Counted from the stretch's first letter, positions 28,601 through 37,001 are shown. The stretch: DNA of 50,717 bases from an uncultured Bacteroides sp. (GCA_949289345.1 CASENS010000014.1:1-50717); one strand, 5' to 3'. Notes: a model not told the origin generated them from the letters alone. Numbers and translations: made by a program.

Positions 28601-28769
28601 TAGAGGGATTGCCTTTCTCTACAACATTCGCGCCAATCACTTCCAGCCCCGTGGCATCCACTACGTGCCCTTTTACGGTGACCGTCTGTGCATAAGCGCC
28701 TACACACAAGAATAGCCCTACGAGTAGGGAAAGAATCTTTTGACTGATTCTAAGATTAACTTGCTTCAT
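25686..28769 (-). CDS. SusC/RagA-family TonB-dependent outer-membrane transporter
   Basis: This 1027-aa protein is the energised pore that imports the bound glycan. The signal peptide ends near AYAQ (28). A carboxypeptidase-regulatory-like domain spans about 30-105 ('GHVVDATGLEVIGANVVEKG'). The TonB-box-like 'EVVVIGYG' is near 108-116. The plug follows ('ASDMMQGKIAGVNVQNNGGQ', 'IRIRGGSSLNASNDPLIVID', 'LKDASATAIYGSRASNGVI'). The long beta-barrel ends in GVSLNF. No N-terminal STN signalling domain is present, so it does not look like an anti-sigma-coupled transporter. It heads the operon. Confidence 0.95.
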   Translation of the reverse strand: MKQVNLRISQKILSLLVGLFLCVGAYAQTVTVKGHVVDATGLEVIGANVVEKGNPSNGTITDFEGNFTLTVPQGGVLSISFIGYKTAEVVAAPTVAVTLQDDAELLGEVVVIGYGVARKNDLTGSVTAVKPDEMNKGLVTNASDMMQGKIAGVNVQNNGGQPGGGATIRIRGGSSLNASNDPLIVIDGLAMDSYGVQGLANPLSLVNPNDIESFTVLKDASATAIYGSRASNGVILITTKKGKKGSKPRVTYNGNVSFSKVTNTVDVMNGQEFGEFVEDMWGVGSDQWNLVTKQTDAAGNYLMDDNGNYLYANTDWQDAIYRTAVSTDHNITVSGGLNNMPYRASFGYTSQEGVLKTSDFERVTASFNIAPSFFDDHLSVNLNAKGMFSRTNYADEGAIGQAATMDPTKPIYDFSEFGMKNYGGYWQWPYATDYDPEWQYGVNNLAVANPVATLMLHSNEGKSKVLMGNLELDYKVHGLEDLRLHVNGGMNLSTGDTDQSYSHQFYNTGNYYYGNFGWNSQDSYNLSLNAYAQYMKDFTEDHHFDIMAGYEWQHFHNETDYFYCGYYPESHLEFPGQQYNPSENTLYKTENYLVSFFGRLNYSYKNRYLLTATVRGDGSSRFSPGNRWGVFPSVALAWRLKEEAFLKDVEALSDFKLRLGYGITGQQEGIGDYTYFASYTPNRNGAYYPIVGDGTTYRPDAYNNDLTWEKTTTYNAGIDLSFWENRLTANIDYYYRKTTDLINTVYIAAGSNFSNRLTSNIGSLHNQGVELALTWRPIQTEDWNWELGYNVTWNSNEIDELVASQGDDYVVQYGGSAVGAGGTDGIKAYAVGHPSTAFYTYQQVYDKNGQPIQGEYVDRDGNGVINGDDRYFYKKADPDVLMGLTSKLIYKNWDFSFSLRASLGNYNYNAVEAGNSNLSPSSINSGGTLKNILTMTRAKNWQQVSTIDGLSDYFIQNASYLKCDNITLGYSFSNLGDTSIGGRVYFTAQNIFTITKYKGLDPEVNGGYDGNIYPRPFMGIFGVSLNF

Positions 28770-28904
28770 GCATCTACAATAATTAAAGTTAACAATAAAA
28801 TTAATATAATTCTCTTCTCACGTGCCACACGGAGTGGCTGTCGGCTTACAACGGCGGGAGGATGTTTCATGGTATCGATCCAAACAGTCGCTATAAGACT
28901 TGAA

Positions 28905-28932
28905 CAAATGTAGAGGTAATCGCATAAACAAA
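28905..28932 (-). promoter_or_regulatory. Promoter of the Sus-like operon
   Basis: On the minus strand TACATTTG (28912-28905) fits the -7 consensus and TTTG (28932-28929) lies upstream with a 16-nt spacer, shorter than ideal. The leader to the ATG at 28769 would be about 130 nt and includes a possible GCCAC/GTGGC stem, so post-transcriptional control is possible. Confidence 0.45.
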
Positions 28933-29719
28933 AACATGAATGCACAGAAATGTGGCGCAACAGGCGTGCAAACGATTGCAAGAACGAATGCATTGATAAG
29001 GTCTATTAAATTCAGCGGGACGTTGCCCCGCAAAAATCTCTGATTATAAAGCCCCTCCCCATCCCTCCCCCGAAGGGAGGGGGCTTAATCCATTAGAACG
29101 GACAATTCACTAATATGCACGAGTCGCCTCCCCTTCGGAGAGAGGAGGGAGGGTGTGCCAAAATGCAAAACTGCTATCATTAGCTTCGCTCAAAACCTCT
29201 TTTGACTATTTCATTAAGGTATAGTCTGTTATGCTGAACGGATGTGAAGCATCTCCCATTAACAAAAACAAGCGGGAGATTCTTCGCGTTGCTACCAATG
29301 ACGAATTGCAATAATCGGCTCTCCTCCTTCGGGGAAGGTTGCTCTCCCTCGATAACGGGGGAGCAAGGAGGGGGTGAGTACCCGTAGGGGGAGGTGGTAG
29401 GTAAGACATGCCGCGAAGCGACTCCTATTACTATATAATAAATTAGGCCGAATCATTCTTTTCCTACCACCCCGCCCGGTGGGCACCCCTCCTTCCGGAA
29501 GGAGGGAAGTTGTGGGAATGACAGCTGAAGAAGGAAAACAAAAGAACTCTCCTCCTCTTGAAGGAGGGGAGTTAATTACCCGTCATCATCGAATGGGTTT
29601 TCCGCAGGAAATGGGCACTCAGAATGACATTACTTTTTGACAGTCATTCTTGCATTTTGACACACCCTTATTACGATAAATATAGCCGGTACCTACCCCT
29701 ATTGTTATTTGGATGATAC
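28933..29719. repeat. Repeat-filled gap upstream of the Sus-like operon
   Basis: I see no gene here. 29044-29075 is a C-run/G-run palindrome. 29236-29340 is a second copy of the mosaic repeat of 12979-13130, with its core (29236-29293) in the opposite orientation. 29330-29580 holds several ctcctcctt...gaaggaggag hairpins and the pair GGTGGTAGG/CCTACCACC. 29610-29669 repeats 12979-13025 on the minus strand. Reading frames across it are low-complexity artefacts. Confidence 0.6.
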
Positions 29720-29765
29720 AAAAAAAGGAAGCACAATGACAGCATTTCCCGGCATTGTCTTCCTC
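29720..29765 (-). terminator. Rho-independent terminator of hpt-adk
   Basis: On the minus strand AGGAAGACAATG pairs with CATTGTGCTTCCT (one bulge), followed by a run of seven T. The stem extends outward as GAYGATACAAA/TTTGTATCRTC. It lies 22 nt beyond the adk stop. Confidence 0.85.
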
Positions 29766-29786
29766 TTTTCGTTTGTATCGTCTTGC

Positions 29787-30362
29787 TTACTTCCCGGCTT
29801 GGTCGATGGCCTTGCAGATGTCTTCCGTAATACGCTCCAGTTCGCCCAGACCATTGATGTGAGCATAGAGTCCCTCTTGTTTATACCAGTCGATAAGAGG
29901 AGCAGTCTGGCTGTGGTACACGGTGAGTCGTTTGCGGATGGTCTCTTCATTATCGTCAGCACGGCCGCTTTGTTGTCCGCGCAGAATGAGGCGTTTCATC
30001 AGTTCGTCTTCGGGTACTTCAAGGTCCAGCATGACGGTAACGCTCTGTCCACGCTCAGCCAGCATTTTTTTCAAAGCCTCGGCTTGTGCAATTGTGCGGG
30101 GAAAACCGTCGAAAATGACTCCTTTACTGTCCTTCAGCCCGTCCAATGTTGAAGCCAGGATGTCGATGATGAGTTCATCGGGCAGCAGTTGCCCTTGGTC
30201 AATGTATCCTTTTGCCGTTTTACCTAATTCGGTTCCGGCCTTGATTTCAGCACGCAGCACGTCTCCTGTAGAGATGTGGTTAATGCCATACTTTTCTACA
30301 ATTCTCTCGCTTTGCGTTCCCTTGCCTGAACCGGGAGCGCCGAAAATTACAATGTTCAGCAT
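29787..30362 (-). CDS. adk: Adenylate kinase
   Basis: This 191-aa enzyme interconverts ATP + AMP and 2 ADP in the cytoplasm. The P-loop GAPGSGKGTQ is at residues 7-16. The AMP-binding segment is 'STGDVLRAEI' and the 'GFPRTIAQAEAL' block follows. The lid is the short type without zinc cysteines ('RADDNEETIRKRL'). The start MLNIVIFGAPG at 30362 matches the family; 8 extra upstream codons are not needed. It follows hpt by 27 nt and shares its terminator. Confidence 0.96.
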   Translation of the reverse strand: MLNIVIFGAPGSGKGTQSERIVEKYGINHISTGDVLRAEIKAGTELGKTAKGYIDQGQLLPDELIIDILASTLDGLKDSKGVIFDGFPRTIAQAEALKKMLAERGQSVTVMLDLEVPEDELMKRLILRGQQSGRADDNEETIRKRLTVYHSQTAPLIDWYKQEGLYAHINGLGELERITEDICKAIDQAGK

Positions 30363-30389
30363 GTTTGTATAATTTTTGATTTTCAATGA

Positions 30390-30929
30390 TTAGTCATCTA
30401 CCACCGTATAAATGTTCCTGTAGTTTCGTCCCAGTCCGTCGTAATCCAATCCGTAGCCTACGATGAAGTCATTGGGGATGTGCATGGCTACATATTCGAT
30501 GTTCAAATCCACTTTCAGCTTTTCGGGTTTGACGAGCAGGGTGGCGATGTGTATTTCTTGGGGATTGCGTGTTCCCAATGTTTCCAACAGACGTTGCATG
30601 GTCAGTCCTGTGTCTACGATGTCTTCCACAATGACGACCGTACGGCCTGCGATGTCCTCATTGAGGCCGATGACTTCTTTTATCACACCCGTTGAAGCCA
30701 CTCCTTGGTAGGACGCCAGCTTGACGAACGAAATTTCGCAAGGTATCGTGATACGCTTCATAAGGTCGGCCGTAAACATGAACGAGCCGTTCAGCACACT
30801 AAGGAAAAGAGGATGCTTGCCTTCCAAATCCCGGTTTATTTCCTTTGCCACACGGTCAACTTCCCGCAAGATATCTTCCTCGGGAATGGAAATGGCAAAG
30901 CGTTTGTCTTTTATTTGTATGGTTTCCAT
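30390..30929 (-). CDS. hpt: Hypoxanthine phosphoribosyltransferase
   Basis: This 179-aa purine-salvage enzyme converts hypoxanthine or guanine plus PRPP to IMP or GMP. The PRPP-binding motif VVIVEDIVDTGLTM is near residues 94-107, and 'YGLDYDGLGRNYRNI' is the C-terminal base-binding block. The ATG at 30929 gives METIQIKDKRF; the longer frame would start inside the promoter. It is the first gene of the hpt-adk operon. Confidence 0.95.
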   Translation of the reverse strand: METIQIKDKRFAISIPEEDILREVDRVAKEINRDLEGKHPLFLSVLNGSFMFTADLMKRITIPCEISFVKLASYQGVASTGVIKEVIGLNEDIAGRTVVIVEDIVDTGLTMQRLLETLGTRNPQEIHIATLLVKPEKLKVDLNIEYVAMHIPNDFIVGYGLDYDGLGRNYRNIYTVVDD

Positions 30930-30950
30930 GAACTGAATGTTAATTCTGCG

Positions 30951-30958
30951 CAAAGGTA
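30951..30958 (-). promoter_or_regulatory. -7 box of hpt-adk
   Basis: TACCTTTG on the minus strand, 22 nt before the hpt ATG, with a TTGTG at 30981-30977 as a possible -33 element. Confidence 0.55.
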
Positions 30959-31031
30959 GTCTAATTATTCTGATTTCACAAGAGCAAAAGGGAGCTATTC
31001 CTTTTCACTTGCGAAATAGAAAGGGAATGAT

Positions 31032-31039
31032 TACTTTTG
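31032..31039 (+). promoter_or_regulatory. -7 box of nnr
   Basis: TACTTTTG lies 28 nt before the nnr ATG. A TTGC at 31009-31012 is about 19 nt upstream and may be the -33 element. This promoter is back to back with that of hpt. Confidence 0.5.
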
Positions 31040-31066
31040 CCGGACAAATAAAAAAACGAGAAAAAC

Positions 31067-32602
31067 ATGATGAAGATAATTCCTACTTCAAGCATCAAAC
31101 AGCTGGATGCCTATACAATCGAACATGAACCGATTGCTTCTATTGACCTGATGGAAAGGGCCGCGCAGGCGCTGACGGATGCCATTGTGACACGTTGGAC
31201 CGATAAAAACACACCTTTCACCGTCTTTGCAGGACCGGGCAACAACGGAGGTGACGCTTTGGCCGTGGCACGCCTATTGGCTGAGCGGGGCTATCAGTCG
31301 GATGTGTATCTGTTCAATACAAAAGGGCAATTGTCGGAAGATTGTGGGATGAACCGTGACCGGTTGGCCGGAGTGAAGGGTGTAAACTTCCATGAGGTGA
31401 CTACCCAGTTTGTTCCTCCTACGTTGACGGCCGGCCATGTGGTTGTTGACGGACTTTTCGGAAGCGGGCTGAACAAGCCTTTGGGAGGAGGCTTTGCCGC
31501 TGTGGTGAAGTACGTCAACGCATCGCCGGCCCAAGTCGTGTCTATAGACATCCCTTCGGGACTGATGGGGGAGGACAACTCCTATAATATACAGGCGCAT
31601 ATCATTCGGGCCGATTTGACGCTGAGCCTCCAGTTGCCGAAACTGGCTTTTTTGTTTGCAGAGAACGCTCCTTATGTAGGTGAATGGCAGTTGTTGGATA
31701 TTGGCTTGAGTTCCGAAGCGATAGGACAGGCCGATACAGATTACGCATTGACCGAGGCCAAGGATGTTCTGCCCATGTTAAAGCCGCGTGACAAGTTTGC
31801 CCATAAAGGCAGTTTCGGACATGCCATGCTCATAGCAGGTTCGCAGGGGATGGCCGGTGCGTCCATTCTGGCGGCAAAGGCTTGTCTGCGTTCAGGAGTA
31901 GGCTTGCTGACGGTGCATGTTCCTTTCTGCAATAATACCATTGTGCAGACGGCGGTGCCTGAAGCTATGACTGAACTGGACTATAGTGAAACTTGTTTTT
32001 CCGAGTATGCTGATACGGACGACTACCGGGCAGTAGCTTTAGGCCCGGGCTTAGGACGGCGACCCGAAACGGAAGAAGCAGTTCTGCAACAGATAGATTC
32101 CTGCCAGACACCGATGGTAGTAGACGCCGATGCCTTGAACATTCTGGGCGAGCATCGTGAATATCTCAACCGTCTGCCACAAGGTAGCATCCTGACTCCT
32201 CATCCGAAGGAATTGGAACGTCTGGTAGGAACCTGCCGCAATTCATTCGAACGCTTGGACAAGGCACGCCAACTGGCCCGCACAGCCCAAGTACACATTA
32301 TCCTCAAAGGAGCTTATTCGGCTGTCATTACTCCCGAAGGCCGCTGCTGGTTCAATTCTACAGGCAACCCGGGCATGGCTACAGGAGGTAGTGGGGATGT
32401 GCTTACAGGTGTGTTGCTGGCATTGCTGGCACAAGGTTACGAGACTACTGTCGCAGCCCGTCTGGGTGTGTACATTCATGGTCTTGCCGGTGATTTGTAT
32501 CGTAAGCGTCAAGGTATGACGGGGCTGACAGCAGGCGACCTTGTACAGATGTTGCCCGCCGCATGGCACTCGTTAGAGGAAGCTACGGTCGCCGGGTCGT
32601 GA
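31067..32602 (+). CDS. nnr: Bifunctional NAD(P)H-hydrate epimerase / ADP-dependent dehydratase
   Basis: This 511-aa repair enzyme restores damaged NADHX and NADPHX. Residues about 1-220 are the YjeF_N epimerase ('AGPGNNGGDALAVARLL', 'VDGLFGSGLNKPLGG'). Residues about 230-505 are the carbohydrate-kinase-like dehydratase ('HKGSFGHAMLIAGSQGMAGA', 'VDADALNIL', 'LTPHPKELERLVG' and the 'GTGGSGDVL'-like catalytic block, here ATGGSGDVLTGVL). The length is typical of the fused form. The 3' end overlaps the converging DUF5715 gene by 20 bp. ATGATG leaves two possible starts. Confidence 0.93.
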   Translation: MMKIIPTSSIKQLDAYTIEHEPIASIDLMERAAQALTDAIVTRWTDKNTPFTVFAGPGNNGGDALAVARLLAERGYQSDVYLFNTKGQLSEDCGMNRDRLAGVKGVNFHEVTTQFVPPTLTAGHVVVDGLFGSGLNKPLGGGFAAVVKYVNASPAQVVSIDIPSGLMGEDNSYNIQAHIIRADLTLSLQLPKLAFLFAENAPYVGEWQLLDIGLSSEAIGQADTDYALTEAKDVLPMLKPRDKFAHKGSFGHAMLIAGSQGMAGASILAAKACLRSGVGLLTVHVPFCNNTIVQTAVPEAMTELDYSETCFSEYADTDDYRAVALGPGLGRRPETEEAVLQQIDSCQTPMVVDADALNILGEHREYLNRLPQGSILTPHPKELERLVGTCRNSFERLDKARQLARTAQVHIILKGAYSAVITPEGRCWFNSTGNPGMATGGSGDVLTGVLLALLAQGYETTVAARLGVYIHGLAGDLYRKRQGMTGLTAGDLVQMLPAAWHSLEEATVAGS

Positions 32603-33275
32603 TGTGGAAACAGGCCTGCCGGATTTCGTATTTAATATAGCAACAGTCGGTTTTACGTAAGTCGCGCAACACTTCGGCCAAGACCAGTTTCAATGTATCG
32701 GGGGCGACGTCCTGCAAGGGGCGTCCGTCCTTGTCTTCAACTTTTTCAAAGCGTTTCCAACTGATGTCGAATGTCGTACCATACATGTGCGTCGAGCGGG
32801 TGGAAGCATTGGTATTGCGTCGGCGTAGCCGCTTCACGTCATTGTTGGTACGTAGCACGGAGGTCACAATGATTTTATTGGGGTTAAGTCCTTTTGATGC
32901 CAGTGAATCCAAAAAATTCCGGCCTATGGTATCCAGCAAGGCGGCGGCCCCGGGTATCAAATAAGGAATAGAGTGTGTCAACGAGTCCATGGCATAGCGT
33001 TCGTTTTCTTTAATCAACACCAGTCTGTCTGTCATGTGCTCGGCATCTTCCCGCGAGGAGATGGGGGGAATACCGATAGTTTGTGCGATGTTTAATTGCT
33101 TTTGGTTTAAATCACCGAACGTACGGCCGAAATTCGCCACTCCGTGTATATTGCGTGGCTCGTTCATCTTCATGGACATGTCTTTTTCTTTGCATCCGGC
33201 AAGGGAAGTAGTCAGTGTAAGCCCCCCCAGTAGAAAAAAGGGTAAGGCATATCTTGTAAATGCAGTTCTTTTCAT
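32583..33275 (-). CDS. DUF5715-like lipoprotein with LAS-type zinc-peptidase motifs
   Basis: This 230-aa lipoprotein has a signal ending SLAGC (C28). I recognise it as the DUF5715 type of Bacteroidetes. The region '[17 protein letters not shown]' followed by '[16 protein letters not shown]' resembles the SxxHxxGxxxD zinc motif of M15/M74 (LAS) peptidases, and a late 'CFHITTR' could supply the third metal ligand. It may be a periplasmic peptidoglycan carboxypeptidase or endopeptidase. That function is inferred from motifs only. It is a single gene with its own -7 box. Confidence 0.65.
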   Translation of the reverse strand: MKRTAFTRYALPFFLLGGLTLTTSLAGCKEKDMSMKMNEPRNIHGVANFGRTFGDLNQKQLNIAQTIGIPPISSREDAEHMTDRLVLIKENERYAMDSLTHSIPYLIPGAAALLDTIGRNFLDSLASKGLNPNKIIVTSVLRTNNDVKRLRRRNTNASTRSTHMYGTTFDISWKRFEKVEDKDGRPLQDVAPDTLKLVLAEVLRDLRKTDCCYIKYEIRQACFHITTRRP

Positions 33276-33299
33276 TTATCCGTGTTTTTAAATTCGCCG

Positions 33300-33307
33300 C
33301 AAAAATA
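33300..33307 (-). promoter_or_regulatory. -7 box of the DUF5715 gene
   Basis: TATTTTTG on the minus strand, 24 nt before the ATG, with TTG(T) about 20 nt further upstream. Confidence 0.5.
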
Positions 33308-33417
33308 CGCAAAGGCAGCGAGAATGACAAGGCATTTAAGGGGAAGCTTTCTGTCAAACAGAGTATGGCATGTCGTTTTTTCGGTGTGGAATTGCACGAA
33401 TAAAGCATATTTATGCG

Positions 33418-33425
33418 TACCTTTG
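33418..33425 (+). promoter_or_regulatory. -7 box of mscL
   Basis: TACCTTTG lies 27 nt before the ATG at 33453. ATTG at 33391-33394 is the only -33 candidate, and it is a little too far upstream. Confidence 0.5.
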
Positions 33426-33452
33426 CCCACGCAATTACAAAGAATGATAGAA

Positions 33453-33890
33453 ATGGGAAAGAGTACTTTATTGCAAGACTTTAAGGCGTTTGCCTTGAAG
33501 GGAAATGTAATGGACATGGCCGTCGGTGTAATCATTGGCGGAGCGTTCGGCAAGATTGTGTCGTCCTTGGTGGCGGATGTCATTATGCCTCCTATAGGTT
33601 TGTTGATAGGAGGAGTGAACTTTACGGAACTGAAATGGGTGATGAAACCGGCCGTCGTAGAAGACGGGAAAGAAGTGGCGGCCGCCGTGACATTGAACTA
33701 TGGCAATTTTCTGCAAGTGACCTTTGATTTCCTCATCATCGCTTTCTCCATCTTCATGTTTGTCAAACTCATCACACGGCTTACCACGCGCAAGAAGGAA
33801 GAGAAGCCCGCAACACCTCCTGCACCTCCCGCTCCCAGCCGTGAGGAAGTGCTGCTGACCGAAATCCGTGATTTGCTTAAGAACAAATGA
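33453..33890 (+). CDS. mscL: Large-conductance mechanosensitive channel
   Basis: This 145-aa inner-membrane channel opens under osmotic downshock. The first helix and gate are classic: '[21 protein letters not shown]' in overlapping parts, then '[20 protein letters not shown]'. A periplasmic loop follows, then helix 2 ('[17 protein letters not shown]') and a Pro-rich cytoplasmic tail ahead of the C-terminal helix '[14 protein letters not shown]'. I use [10 protein letters not shown] at 33453; an in-frame ATG lies 9 nt earlier. The length fits the family. Confidence 0.95.
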   Translation: MGKSTLLQDFKAFALKGNVMDMAVGVIIGGAFGKIVSSLVADVIMPPIGLLIGGVNFTELKWVMKPAVVEDGKEVAAAVTLNYGNFLQVTFDFLIIAFSIFMFVKLITRLTTRKKEEKPATPPAPPAPSREEVLLTEIRDLLKNK

Positions 33891-33928
33891 CACCTCGCAT
33901 ATATATACTAATGGGAAATATGCGGTGT
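33890..33928 (+). terminator. Possible terminator of mscL
   Basis: ACACC(T)CGCATAT pairs with ATATGCGGTGT with one bulged base. It begins at the last base of the stop codon. The T-run after it is weak. Confidence 0.45.
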
Positions 33929-34040
33929 AGAAGCGAATTTTAATGAAGGATGGTGAATTTAAGGAGCCAAGAGGTTGTCTCAAAATAAAAAGACACACTC
34001 TCTTTGACAACTCTATTTTCTGACAGCCAAATTATCATTT

Positions 34041-34811
34041 ATGCGAGCAATTGCCTTATTATTAACTTTACTATTTGCCTTAGCCTCCTGTGCCCAAAAC
34101 AGGAGAGAGGGGACGATACTTCATTATGCCCTTACTTTCCTCGAAAGGCCTTACGTGGCTCATACATTGGAGGCCGGAGAGGAGGAACAGCTCGTAATGA
34201 ACTTCAATGAAGTGGATTGTACCACTTACGTGGAGTACGTACTTGCCTTGACTTTGGCACAAGGAGACACACTACGTTCAAAGGATTACCTAAAACGCAT
34301 ACGCTATCGGAACGGAGTAATAGACGGTTATGCCTCACGCTTACATTACATCACTGAATGGATAAAAAACTGCACCTGTAACGGTTTTTTCGAAGACGTT
34401 ACGGCCCGTCATTGCGCAGACACACTTCTAACCCGCCTCTCCTTCATGTCCTCCCACCCCAACACCTATAAGCAATTGAGGAACTCCCCGAAGAATGTAA
34501 AAGAAATCGAGGACATCGAGCAACGGTTATCCGGACAAGCCATACACTATCTGCCCAAAGAAAAACTACCTTTCAATGGCCTTCCTTGGATAAAGGACGG
34601 AGACATCCTATGCATCACCACGAGTATTCCCGGATTGGATGTGGCTCATTTAGGTTTTGCCTATTATAAAGAAGGAAAGCTCCATCTGCTCCATGCCTCG
34701 TCCAGCCACAAGAAAGTACTTGTTTCCGAAGACACCTTTGCCGAGATGTTCACACGCAACAAAACGTGGACGGGGGTACGGGTGTTACGAGCCTTGACTC
34801 CAGAAAAATAA
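34041..34811 (+). CDS. DUF1460 lipoprotein (N-acetylmuramoyl-L-alanine amidase-like)
   Basis: This 256-aa protein has a lipoprotein signal ending ALASC (C17). The DUF1460 fold is of NlpC/P60 type. The likely catalytic pair is C60 in 'FNEVDCTTYVEYV' and H203 in 'GLDVAHLGF'. Members act on cell-wall peptides or muropeptides, so a periplasmic peptidoglycan-recycling role is probable. It converges on dnaB with a 2-nt gap. A TTTG at 34003-34006 and a weak TATTTTCT could form the promoter. Confidence 0.8.
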   Translation: MRAIALLLTLLFALASCAQNRREGTILHYALTFLERPYVAHTLEAGEEEQLVMNFNEVDCTTYVEYVLALTLAQGDTLRSKDYLKRIRYRNGVIDGYASRLHYITEWIKNCTCNGFFEDVTARHCADTLLTRLSFMSSHPNTYKQLRNSPKNVKEIEDIEQRLSGQAIHYLPKEKLPFNGLPWIKDGDILCITTSIPGLDVAHLGFAYYKEGKLHLLHASSSHKKVLVSEDTFAEMFTRNKTWTGVRVLRALTPEK

Positions 34812-34813
34812 AG

Positions 34814-36370
34814 TCAGAAAGGCAACGACTCGCTATTCCCTCTTCCATCAAAAGGATTGTAATCCTCCATGGGAGGTGGCGGAGGAGTGGCTGTGCTCCC
34901 GATAGGCGCATTCATCCGTGAACCGAAAGTGGCTCCTCCTTCACTGCCCGGAGGTGGCACCATCATGTCATCTTCCGGATTCTGGAAACGGGTGTATTGA
35001 CCAATGAAACGCAAGCGGACATCTCCTACCGCACCATTACGATGCTTGGCTATGATAATTTCCGCCATGCCACGCAAATCAGTACCATCGGCCGAAGTAT
35101 AAATTTTATAATATTCAGGACGATGGATAAAGCACACCATGTCGGCATCTTGCTCAATGGCACCGGATTCACGCAAGTCGCTCAGCTGAGGGCGCTTGCC
35201 TTCCTCGCCTTCACGGTTCTCCACGCCTCGGTTCAACTGGGACAAAGCGATAATAGGAATATTCAACTCTTTGGCGAGCCCTTTCAACGATCGCGAAATA
35301 GTACTGACCTCTTCCTGACGGCTTCCATAGGACATGCCGCTGGCATTCATAAGCTGCAGGTAGTCGATGATGATGAGCTTCACGTCATGCTCACGCACCA
35401 AACGGCGTGCCTTCGTGCGAAGTTCAAAGACCGAGAGCGAAGGAGTGTCGTCCACATAAAGCGGCGCATCCAACAGGTCGCGAAGCTTATAGTCCAACTG
35501 TTGCCATTCGTAATCGGCCAACTGACCGCTTTTTATCTTCTCACTCGGAATCTCGCACACATTGGATATCAAGCGGTTGACCAACTGCACATTGCTCATT
35601 TCGAGCGAGAACAAGGCCACGGGATTATGATAATTCACGGCAATGTTCTTGGCCATGGAAAGCACAAACGCTGTCTTACCCATTGCAGGACGTGCAGCTA
35701 TGATGATGAGGTCAGAATTCTGCCAGCCCGAAGTCATTTTGTCCAGTTTCGTAAACCCACTCTCCAGTCCGCTCAATCCGTCGGTACGTGCGGCGGCCTT
35801 TTGAATCAACTGGTAGGCTTCGGCTATCACGGGATTAATCTGCGTATAGTCCTTTTTCGTATTCTGCTGCGAAATCTCGAACAAGCGTCCTTCCGCCTCC
35901 TGCATCAAGTCGTCCACATCAATGGTCTCGTCGAAAGCCTTCGTCTGTATCTGGCTTGTAAAGGTTATCAATTCACGAGCCAAAGCTTTCTGCGCAATGA
36001 TGCGGGCATGATACTCGATGTGAGCCGATGAAGCTACCTTGCTGCTCAACTGGGTGATATAGAACGGTCCTCCCACCTCTTCCAGTTCGCCCCGCTTGGC
36101 CAGCTGTTCCTTCACTGTCAAGATATCCACCGGTTTCTGGTTGATGGCCAAGTCGGTAATGGCCGAATATATCAACTGATGCCTATGTTCGTAGAAAGAC
36201 TCCGGCCGAAGTATCTCACTTACCAACGAGTAGGCGTCTTTCTCTATCATCAATGCGCCCAACACGGCTTCCTCCAACTCAGGAGCTTGAGGCTGGATAC
36301 GTCCGTAATCAGTTACAGGTTCTGGATTTTTTTTCCGGGATGTACGTATAGATTTTCGCTGTTCTACCAC
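34814..36370 (-). CDS. dnaB: Replicative DNA helicase
   Basis: This 518-aa protein unwinds DNA at the replication fork. The N-terminal DnaB domain spans about 25-130 ('APELEEAVLGALMIEKDAY'). The helicase domain has Walker A 'ARPAMGKTAFVLSMA', Walker B 'LIIIDYLQLMN', and 'ALSQLNRGVE' and 'KHRNGAVGDV' motifs. A Pro/Gly-rich C-terminal tail follows. The start appears to be a GTG at 36370; the next ATG would remove conserved residues. Its leader is about 70 nt. Confidence 0.95.
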   Translation of the reverse strand: MVEQRKSIRTSRKKNPEPVTDYGRIQPQAPELEEAVLGALMIEKDAYSLVSEILRPESFYEHRHQLIYSAITDLAINQKPVDILTVKEQLAKRGELEEVGGPFYITQLSSKVASSAHIEYHARIIAQKALARELITFTSQIQTKAFDETIDVDDLMQEAEGRLFEISQQNTKKDYTQINPVIAEAYQLIQKAAARTDGLSGLESGFTKLDKMTSGWQNSDLIIIAARPAMGKTAFVLSMAKNIAVNYHNPVALFSLEMSNVQLVNRLISNVCEIPSEKIKSGQLADYEWQQLDYKLRDLLDAPLYVDDTPSLSVFELRTKARRLVREHDVKLIIIDYLQLMNASGMSYGSRQEEVSTISRSLKGLAKELNIPIIALSQLNRGVENREGEEGKRPQLSDLRESGAIEQDADMVCFIHRPEYYKIYTSADGTDLRGMAEIIIAKHRNGAVGDVRLRFIGQYTRFQNPEDDMMVPPPGSEGGATFGSRMNAPIGSTATPPPPPMEDYNPFDGRGNSESLPF

Positions 36371-36448
36371 AATATTGAGTGTTTATTTAATCTAGATTAT
36401 AAAAATGTATATTTCACATTCCGCCCGCCTCAAACGGCAAACGGGGAA

Positions 36449-36480
36449 CAAAAGTACCTAAATTTGGCGAAATGCACAAA
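36449..36480 (-). promoter_or_regulatory. Promoter of dnaB
   Basis: On the minus strand TACTTTTG (36456-36449) is the -7 box and TTTG (36480-36477) the -33 element, separated by 20 nt. This is one of the best matches in the window. Confidence 0.65.
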
Positions 36481-36497
36481 TAGGAAAGCGCTTTTTA

Positions 36498-36640
36498 ACG
36501 GGAGTAAGGATGGCAAAAAAAGAACCCTGCCTCCAACTTCTTTGCAATCAGTTTGTGTTCGGCAAATTCTGTTCCGTTGTCCGCCGTAATCGTATGCACC
36601 CATTTCTTGTATGGCAGTAGCATTCGAGATTGCTGCAATT
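36498..36640 (-). pseudogene. IS30-type transposase remnant
   Basis: About 45 codons resemble the catalytic core of IS30-family transposases: 'LLPYKKWVHTITADNGTEFA' continues into 'EHKLIAKKL' and 'CHPYS'. The D in TADNGTEF corresponds to the second acidic residue of the DDE/rve site. A stop follows PYSR, and the expected 'WERG' continuation and the whole N-terminal part are missing. The remnant runs into the 340-bp repeat at 36664. It cannot encode an active enzyme. Confidence 0.75.
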
Positions 36641-36663
36641 CGTCATTGGCAGCGTAGTGAAGG

Positions 36664-37001
36664 ATTTTGACAATATGTATTAACATTCCATCACCTTTTA
36701 TTCGGTAAAATGCAAATAAATGTATAAAACGGGCGACCAAGCCCTTCCATGAACCGGAATAATTCCCAAATACATACTGATTTACAGATATTTACGCTCC
36801 ATAAAAACGCTTAACTGTTTGCCCGGCAACGCTTAACTGTTTCTCTCGGAATAGTTAAGTGTTTCGGGAGTAAACACTTAACTGTCTCGGTAGGAACAGT
36901 TAAGCGTTTTTCCGGTGAAAGTCCGGTGTTACCCGATGAAAGGGAAATGTTTTGACGAAAACCAGATTTCTCGTTGTCATATATAAATGGGAATTTAGCA
37001 A
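36664..37001 (-). repeat. 340-bp dispersed repeat, copy 2 (contains a 22-bp-period array)
   Basis: This is the reverse complement of 12541-12879. The internal array has TTAA centres at 36811, 36833, 36855, 36878 and 36900, the same 22/22/23/22 pattern when read in the matching direction. The transposase remnant abuts one end and a C-run palindrome abuts the other (37002-37035). 37036-37268 shows nothing I recognise. Confidence 0.75.

Noticed and set aside
36498-37001. An intact insertion sequence in the dnaB-rseC gap
   Set aside because: Only about 45 transposase codons remain, with a premature stop; no complete element or terminal repeats could be defined.
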